Source of the DNA: an uncultured Clostridium sp.
Lineage (GTDB): Bacteria; Bacillota; Clostridia; Clostridiales; Clostridiaceae
Assembly (NCBI RefSeq): GCF_900769625.1
Contig: NZ_CAAGHK010000074.1
Span: 1 to 18,277, forward strand
Direction: 5' to 3'
DNA length: 18,277 nucleotides
The notes under the pieces are model-generated. The model saw only the letters and a program-made list of their open reading frames with translations. It ran no database searches and was not told where the DNA came from. Below are positions 13,672 through 18,277 of the stretch, piece by piece (the stretch's first letter is position 1; each line of letters begins with the position of its first letter). The translations under genes and the position numbers were made by a program.

Positions 13672-15243
13672 ATGAAGGTGGTGAAGAATATCAGAATTAA
13701 ATTTGAAAATAAAATAATTTTGTCAGCAATATTAATTACATCAATACCACTAATTATATCTTATATAATATTTATAAATGATAAAATAGATGATTATGAT
13801 AATAAAATCAAGACTGTATTAAAGAATACGGCATTTATTATGACTCAGAATGATATGATAGTAGATAACCTATATAATAGAACAGGTGAATTAGAAATTC
13901 AGAATTATTCTAAGACTTTGATTTCTGAAATCGATGATGTTGATTTAATTGTTATCTGTGATATGGATGGAAGAAAATATTCACATTTGGATGAAAAGCA
14001 GATTGGAGAGATATTTGTCAATCCAGATAAATATGAAGTTTTAAACTATGGAAAAAGATATTATTCTTTAATGGAAGGTTCGATGGGGAAAACTTTAAGA
14101 TGGTTTGAACCTATTTTTTATAACGATGAACAAGTGGGATTTGTTATGGTTGGTAAATACTATAGTGATATAAGAAGTATTAATTCAAAGGCAACAGTTA
14201 ATTATATAGATTTATTTTTGGGAACTTTTATATTGGCGCTGATTTTTTCAAGGATATTTGCACGCTTAACGAAAAAAAGTATATTAAATATGGAGCCAGA
14301 AGAAATAGCAAAGTTATATAATGAAAAAAATATAATAATAAATAATTGCCATAATGGTATAATCGCATTAGATGAAAACAATAACATTACGGAGATAAAT
14401 GCTCGATGTTATGATTTGTTTGAACAATTTGATGGACATAAAGTTGTTAAAAGGCTGAGTACATACATAGAAAACAGAGAATCATTTACAATGAAAGAAT
14501 TAATAATTCAAAATAAAAAGATATTTGTGACTTTGAAATCTATAATTCAGGAAAAGAAGTATCTGGGCGTGGTTATTGTATTGAGCGACAGAGAAGGTAT
14601 CAGAAAAGTAGCTAAGGAAATAACCGGAGTAGATGAAATAATAAAAAGCTTACGTGCTAATATTCATGAGTTTAAAAATAATTTACATGTAATATTAGGA
14701 TTAATACAGCTTGAAGAATATTCTCAGGCTAAAGATTACATTTTAAAAATTCAAAAGGTTCAAGAGGATAATTTGATTGAATTTTCTCAGATAAAAGATC
14801 CTTATGTGAGAGCACTTCTGCTAAGCAGAAAGCTTGTTGCAAAAGAAAGAAATATCGAATTTGTTTTAGATGAAGATTCTAACTTATATTGCGAACATGA
14901 TATTGTTGAAAGTGAAGATATTGTAACTATTTTAGGAAATTTAATTGAAAATGCATATGAGGCATGTGTTGAGAATGAAATTAAAGAGAAAAAGGTTGAA
15001 GTAATAATACGTGAGGATGAAATCAAAATAAATATATTAGTGATTGATAACGGTATACCACTAAAATTAAATGAAAGTAGTATTTTTATAGAAGGCATTT
15101 CATCAAAGGGAAATAGTAGGGGAACTGGATTATATCTGGTCAAAAACAGAGTTGATTTATATGAGGGAACTATTACAATTAGTGAATATAATGATAAAAA
15201 AGCATTTAATATAACATTATTTAAAGGTGGAGAAATCAAATGA
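13672..15243 (+). CDS. CitA/DcuS-family sensor histidine kinase
   Basis: A membrane-bound kinase for a small carboxylate. Numbering is from the ATG at 13672 (523 aa). Helix one is at about 15-36, then a periplasm-side PAS-type sensor with DMDGRKYSHLD and EGSMGKTLRWFEPIF, matching the 'RYSHP' and 'GSLGxSLR' ligand-binding segments of CitA/DcuS. Helix two is at about 180-200, then a cytoplasmic PAS region (NGIIALDENNNITEIN). The phospho-acceptor is His332 in LRANIHEFKNNLHVILGLIQ. The ATPase has Asn427 (GNLIENAYEAC), a DNG motif and a glycine box (SKGNSRGTGLYLVK). Start is uncertain: no ribosome site precedes the ATG or the TTG at 13663, while AAGGTGGTG lies just inside the frame (13675-13683). 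It overlaps the regulator gene by 4 bp and probably controls the transporter/dehydrogenase unit. Confidence 0.9.
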   Translation: MKVVKNIRIKFENKIILSAILITSIPLIISYIIFINDKIDDYDNKIKTVLKNTAFIMTQNDMIVDNLYNRTGELEIQNYSKTLISEIDDVDLIVICDMDGRKYSHLDEKQIGEIFVNPDKYEVLNYGKRYYSLMEGSMGKTLRWFEPIFYNDEQVGFVMVGKYYSDIRSINSKATVNYIDLFLGTFILALIFSRIFARLTKKSILNMEPEEIAKLYNEKNIIINNCHNGIIALDENNNITEINARCYDLFEQFDGHKVVKRLSTYIENRESFTMKELIIQNKKIFVTLKSIIQEKKYLGVVIVLSDREGIRKVAKEITGVDEIIKSLRANIHEFKNNLHVILGLIQLEEYSQAKDYILKIQKVQEDNLIEFSQIKDPYVRALLLSRKLVAKERNIEFVLDEDSNLYCEHDIVESEDIVTILGNLIENAYEACVENEIKEKKVEVIIREDEIKINILVIDNGIPLKLNESSIFIEGISSKGNSRGTGLYLVKNRVDLYEGTITISEYNDKKAFNITLFKGGEIK

Positions 15244-15905
15244 TAAAGGTTTTGATTGTAGAAGATGATCCGATGGTAGCTTTTATTAATAATCAGTATC
15301 TAAAGAAGATTGGTAATATAGAGGTATTAGGACCTGTTTCAAATGAAAAAGAAATACTATCTATTATAGAAAAGGAAGAGGTTGATTTAATGCTTTTAGA
15401 TGTATTCCTTCCAGAAAAGAATGGTCTGGATATATTAAAGGATTTAAGAAATAATAATTATTTAGTTGACGTTATAGTTATAAGTGCTGCCAATAGTCCT
15501 TTAGAATTAAGGGAGGCATTTGCATGTGGAATTGTTGATTATCTAATCAAGCCGTTTCAATTTGAAAGGTTTGAAGAGGCTATAAACAAGTACATATTAA
15601 AAATGAGTCTGCTAAACACAGGATGTAAAATTAGACAGAAAGATGTCGATAGTCTTTACTTGAGCAATAAGATGTGTGAGCTGCCGAAAGGATTAAATAA
15701 GCTGACTTTAGAAAAGATAGTATCATTTTTAAAGAAAAATATAAATATTGTGTGGACAGTAAGAGAAATAGCACATGAAGTAAATCTCAGTAACGTAACT
15801 GTAAAGAAGTATATGGATTATCTAGAGGAAATAGGAGAAGTACAGGTAGAAATTGCTTATGGAAATGTAGGGAGACCGGAGTATAAATATACTATAAATA
15901 ATTAG
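15240..15905 (+). CDS. CitB/DcuR-family response regulator
   Basis: A 221-aa two-domain DNA-binding regulator, partner of the kinase whose gene it overlaps by ATGA. The receiver domain (1-120) shows the acidic pair Asp9-Asp10 (VEDD), phospho-acceptor Asp54 (LMLLDVFLP), Ser82 and Lys104 (IKPFQ). The C-terminal region has a helix-turn-helix of the CitB/CitT type: VREIAHEVNLSNVTVKKYMD followed by YLEEIGEVQVEIAYGNVGRP. GGTGGAG inside the kinase's last codons serves as its ribosome binding site. Family members activate carboxylate uptake and fermentation genes, so the nearby transporter/dehydrogenase promoter is the obvious target; no binding site has been demonstrated, but the 14-bp tandem repeat is a candidate. 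Confidence 0.93.
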   Translation: MIKVLIVEDDPMVAFINNQYLKKIGNIEVLGPVSNEKEILSIIEKEEVDLMLLDVFLPEKNGLDILKDLRNNNYLVDVIVISAANSPLELREAFACGIVDYLIKPFQFERFEEAINKYILKMSLLNTGCKIRQKDVDSLYLSNKMCELPKGLNKLTLEKIVSFLKKNINIVWTVREIAHEVNLSNVTVKKYMDYLEEIGEVQVEIAYGNVGRPEYKYTINN

Positions 15906-15923
15906 ATAAAAATAGATTAATAG

Positions 15924-15952
15924 TTTAATAATGTAAAAATATAAAGTATAAT
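15924..15952 (+). promoter_or_regulatory. Candidate promoter for the 53-aa membrane peptide
   Basis: TTTAAT-17-TATAAT has a perfect -10 and a weak -35. It lies 19 nt after the response regulator stop and about 42 nt before the small gene. No terminator is visible after the regulator, so read-through is also possible. Confidence 0.35.
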
Positions 15953-15993
15953 GAATTATATACAATATATATACTAAAAAGGGGGTATTCATT

Positions 15994-16155
15994 ATGCTAT
16001 ATGAAAAACATAAGTATATAGGATTTTTAGGATTATTATCATTGGTGGGGCTTAAAGGATTTATTACCGGAAATTATTTGTGGTGTATTCTACTATTAAA
16101 TTATTTATGGTTTACTTTTTTTTATGAAAACAGCATAGTTTATAAGAAGAAATAA
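15994..16155 (+). CDS. Small membrane protein, 53 aa
   Basis: A 53-residue protein starting MLYEKHKYIGFLGLLSLVG, with KGFITGNYLWCILLLNYLWF and a basic tail NSIVYKKK. It has two hydrophobic stretches (about 8-20 and 27-43) joined by a short glycine-containing turn, so a hairpin through the membrane with both ends charged is likely. GGGGG lies 8 nt before the ATG, and a clear terminator follows the stop, so it is bounded like a real gene. It resembles the very short clostridial membrane proteins often found beside regulators, but I cannot name the family. It could be a modulator of the neighbouring kinase, which is speculation from position only. Confidence 0.65.
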   Translation: MLYEKHKYIGFLGLLSLVGLKGFITGNYLWCILLLNYLWFTFFYENSIVYKKK

Positions 16156-16161
16156 TATAAG

Positions 16162-16203
16162 AGTTGTATAGAGTTAAAATAATAATTCTATACAGCTTTT
16201 TCT
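16162..16203 (+). terminator. Terminator after the 53-aa gene
   Basis: An 11-bp stem AGTTGTATAGA/TCTATACAGCT (one G-T pair) is followed by TTTTTCT. Confidence 0.85.
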
Positions 16204-16249
16204 GTATATAACAATATTATTCATATTCGAATCTGCTTTTTGTTTTAAT

Positions 16250-16280
16250 TTCACAAAAGAATACATTATGAAGGTATAAT
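16250..16280 (+). promoter_or_regulatory. Weak candidate promoter for the methyltransferase gene
   Basis: TTCACA-19-TATAAT: perfect -10 and 5/6 -35, but 19-nt spacing is longer than ideal. It is placed about 35 nt before the TTG start. Confidence 0.3.
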
Positions 16281-16314
16281 TATGATTAATATAAATTAAA
16301 AAGAGGTATAAAAA

Positions 16315-17274
16315 TTGATAGATAATAACTTAACTAATAAAGAAGGATATAAAAACTATTTTTATATAATAAATTATAATAGAGAATTTGAAGAGGAATT
16401 ATGTTATACGGAGATAAACTCACTTTTTCAATTAAAACCAAATGATAAGCAGTTTTTCTCACATAAATATATTAGTCCATCAAGAAGTCCATTTATAAAA
16501 GAAGTAATAAAGATTAAATATGAAGAAGATACATTAGAAGAAATATTATTGAATATAGAAAAAGATAAGCTTTCATATGAAAGGTTTAAAGTATGCTATG
16601 TAAAAAATGAACATAGTGATATTGGTTATGATGAAAGATTAAGAAGTATTAGAAGTATAGGAATGATAATAAATGGAGAAGCAGATATTTACAACCCAGA
16701 TATAATGCTTGGTTTGACTAAAGTAAATAGCAGGTGGATATTTGGTGAATACGAAAAGAATGATTTTAAATGGCACATACATGATAAAAAGCCATATTCA
16801 TATTCTAATTCCCTAAGCTTGAGAGTGGCAAGAGCGCTGGTTAATATAGCAGTAGAAAACAATCTTAATCAGAAATTTATAGATCCATGTTGTGGAGTTG
16901 GTACTGTAGTTATTGAAGCTTTATCAATGGGGATTAATGCATCAGGATGGGAGCTTAATGAAAGTATAGCTGAAAACGCAGAAAAGAACCTTCAGTTCTT
17001 TGGATATGATAATGTAATTACAAATTGTGATATGACAACTATGGATGAGAGATTTGATACTGCAGTTATCGATATGCCTTATGGATTATTTACACCAATA
17101 ACTAAAAGGGAGCAGGATTCAATTATAAAAGCATCGCGCAGGATAACAAAAAGGCTTGTTATAGTTACATTTGAGGATATGAGTGAAATGATAGAGAAAG
17201 CTGGTTTTGAGATAATTGATACCGCTCATGTAGCAAAAGGTAAATTTAAAAGATATATAAGTATATGTGTATAA
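16315..17274 (+). CDS. TRM11-like SAM-dependent RNA methyltransferase
   Basis: A cytoplasmic 319-aa protein that probably methylates a guanine exocyclic amine in tRNA or rRNA. The C-terminal Rossmann domain (about 165-319) has the SAM-binding loop FIDPCCGVGTVVIEAL (Asp190), an acidic residue at the end of the second strand (GWELNE, Glu213), Asp239, and the catalytic motif DMPYG (253-257). The last corresponds to the [DN]PPY signature of amino-methylating enzymes. The segment SNSLSLRVARALVNIA before the loop is typical of the TRM11/UPF0020 group. The N-terminal 160 residues are divergent, and a THUMP domain is not obvious. The start is TTG, 7 nt after AGAGGT. Note the second position of DxPY is Met rather than the usual Pro. 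The gene stands alone upstream of an rRNA operon, which fits but does not prove an RNA role. Confidence 0.8.
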   Translation: MIDNNLTNKEGYKNYFYIINYNREFEEELCYTEINSLFQLKPNDKQFFSHKYISPSRSPFIKEVIKIKYEEDTLEEILLNIEKDKLSYERFKVCYVKNEHSDIGYDERLRSIRSIGMIINGEADIYNPDIMLGLTKVNSRWIFGEYEKNDFKWHIHDKKPYSYSNSLSLRVARALVNIAVENNLNQKFIDPCCGVGTVVIEALSMGINASGWELNESIAENAEKNLQFFGYDNVITNCDMTTMDERFDTAVIDMPYGLFTPITKREQDSIIKASRRITKRLVIVTFEDMSEMIEKAGFEIIDTAHVAKGKFKRYISICV

Positions 17275-17324
17275 AGATAAAACTATATATAGTCAAATTA
17301 ATAGTTGAAATCTGATAAGTGACA

Positions 17325-17504
17325 ATGAAGGATGACATACTTAAAGTCGAAGCATTTTGAAAACCAAGAGGTATTGCAAGTGGTGTTATTGGAATGAAGG
17401 ATTATGGCTTAATGAATGGAGATGCCATATTGACACTAGCAATAAAACTAACAGAAGATATGAAAGAAAATATCAGAAAAGAAGAAGAGGAAAGTGTACT
17501 TTAA
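17325..17504 (+). pseudogene. Gene remnant with an in-frame TGA
   Basis: From an ATG at 17325 the frame reads MKDDILKVEAF, TGA, then KPRGIASGVIGMKDYGLMNG, DAILTLAIKLTEDMKENIRK and a short acidic end before TAA. The second part looks like the authentic C-terminus of a soluble protein, but I cannot name the family. No ribosome binding site precedes the ATG and the protein is far too short to contain a full domain. A TGG (Trp) to TGA change is the simplest explanation. Selenocysteine is conceivable but no SECIS-type hairpin immediately after the TGA is apparent. It is followed by a genuine terminator, consistent with a once-complete gene that has lost its 5' part. Confidence 0.5.
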
Positions 17505-17511
17505 GAAAAGC

Positions 17512-17556
17512 AGGCAGTATTGTAATCTAGGTTTGCTTATAATAGTGCCTTTTTTA
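17512..17556 (+). terminator. Terminator after the gene remnant
   Basis: AGGCA-(G.G mismatch)-TATTGTAA pairs with TTATAATA-(G)-TGCCT around an 11-nt loop and runs directly into TTTTTTT. Confidence 0.8.
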
Positions 17557-18062
17557 TAATGCAGAAAATTATGGAGCTGTACAAGGGTGGATTTAAGTTA
17601 TATAAATATTTTGGGTATAGAAGAGGCTAAAATTTACATTGCTCAAGGTGCAGATGTATTTCTTTTTATATGTATATTAAAATATTTTCTCTATAGATAA
17701 TAATATAATTGTCATAAGTTTTAGTATCGTTTTAATTAATTATATTGAGGTATTCCTGGACAAATAATAACTGTAATTACATTATTAAGTTTTATTTGTT
17801 CTAAGAATACTGTAATATTTTTATGTATATTATGATAGCCGCTGTATTTTAATTAAAAAGCTACAGTTATCTATAAATTTGGTACGTGTTATATGAAATC
17901 TGTAAGCTAACTAATACTTTTGATTATAATTTTGCCTGAGTTTGAAAGAGAAAACTATGTAACTAATCCGGGTGTATCAATATGAGGATTAATTAGAATA
18001 ATTCCTATATTTAGAGTATGAGAGAATTAATTAATATATTTGGAGAATTATAATATAAGAAG
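17557..18062. other. AT-rich stretch with no intact gene
   Basis: About 500 bp without a credible gene. At 17561-17598 the plus strand reads YNAENYGAVQGWI before a stop, and from a GTG at 17587 another frame reads DLSYINILGIEEAKIYIAQG then ADVF and ends at 17700. The two could be pieces of one decayed protein joined by a frameshift, but I cannot identify it. The remainder holds only imperfect inverted repeats (for example GGACAAATAATAACT near 17757 with AGTTTTATTTGTTC near 17792) and no RNA gene I recognise. Confidence 0.5.
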
Positions 18063-18089
18063 TTGATTATTTAGATGTTAAGATATAAC
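18063..18089 (+). promoter_or_regulatory. Possible upstream rRNA promoter (P1)
   Basis: TTGATT-15-TATAAC has short spacing and a weaker match. Directly after it, GTCGC-TGAG-GTGGC (18092-18105) can form a small hairpin that echoes the one after the main promoter, suggesting a decayed or weak duplicate of the promoter/leader start. Confidence 0.3.
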
Positions 18090-18168
18090 TCGTCGCTGAG
18101 GTGGCAAACAAAAAATCAAGCTTTAGAGAAAAACTTAATTAAGTAAATCAAAAAGTTTGAAAAAGTTG

Positions 18169-18197
18169 TTGACACATGTCAAATCAAGTGATATACT
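18169..18197 (+). promoter_or_regulatory. Main rRNA operon promoter (P2)
   Basis: TTGACA-17-TATACT: perfect -35, 5/6 -10, ideal spacing, preceded by an A+T-rich stretch (18120-18168) that could act as an UP element. It is the strongest promoter in the window and drives the leader of the rRNA operon. Confidence 0.9.
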
Positions 18198-18203
18198 TAG
18201 AAA

Positions 18204-18277
18204 GTCGCTTGGGAGTGACGAAATAGTAACAGCGCAAAGCTGCGAAAGAAAATGGTCTTTGAAAATTGAACAGAATA
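18204..18277 (+). ncRNA. Leader of an rRNA operon (5' end of the rrn transcript)
   Basis: The predicted transcript begins near 18204 with the small hairpin GTCGCT-TGGG-AGTGAC (18204-18219), then a second possible stem near CAGCGCAAAGCTGCG. A boxA-like antitermination element TGGTCTTTGAAAA (18253-18265) follows. The string CTTTGAAAATTGAACAG just before the window's end is the usual sequence shortly upstream of 16S rRNA in clostridia. The 16S gene itself is not in the window. Confidence 0.85.

Noticed and set aside
18181..18277. 16S rRNA gene
   Set aside because: The window ends in the leader just after the TTTGAAAATTGAACAG element; no 16S sequence is present.

Overview
The window is very AT-rich, with strong AGGAGG-type ribosome binding sites, many GTG and TTG starts, hairpin-plus-U-run terminators and a clostridial-style rRNA leader at its right end. 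It looks like a chromosomal segment of Clostridium sensu stricto or a close relative; no species is claimed. Genes from about 3.8 kb onward read left to right and lead into an rRNA operon whose 16S gene lies just outside the window.

Positions 1-2150 are a gene graveyard. They hold three separate decayed IS3-family insertion sequences, a broken flavodoxin/ferredoxin (EFR1-type) gene and one small intact-looking ORF of unknown function. Next, on the minus strand, is a 482-residue protein with an N-terminal Cro/cI-type helix-turn-helix and a long body I do not recognise. It is divergent from a full-length methyl-accepting chemotaxis protein (3867-5543), and the space between them holds two small palindromes.

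Positions 5.7-8.2 kb hold glutaminase glsA, whose base composition is visibly richer in G+C than its surroundings, and a membrane-anchored Ntn-type amide hydrolase. From 8.3 to 11.2 kb come single-gene units, mostly closed by clear terminators: a YjdM zinc-ribbon protein, three unrecognised proteins (113, 60 and 230 aa) and a chemoreceptor fragment that has lost its membrane half.

Positions 11.27-15.9 kb look like one physiological module. An auxin-efflux-carrier-type transporter and a D-2-hydroxyacid dehydrogenase are followed by a CitA/DcuS-type histidine kinase and a CitB-type response regulator. The likely theme is sensing, transport and reduction/oxidation of a small organic (oxo- or hydroxy-) acid. 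A perfect 14-bp tandem repeat lies in the transporter's 5' leader, and an extended hairpin lies between transporter and dehydrogenase.

The right end holds a 53-residue membrane peptide, a TRM11-like RNA methyltransferase and about 0.9 kb of mostly gene-free DNA with decayed coding remnants. It ends with the rRNA promoter region: a strong TTGACA-17-TATACT promoter, a possible weaker upstream promoter, a structured leader and a boxA-like element. I found no CRISPR array, tRNA or intact mobile element. The best candidates for something undescribed are the HTH protein with its palindromes and the transporter/dehydrogenase/CitAB module with its leader repeat.
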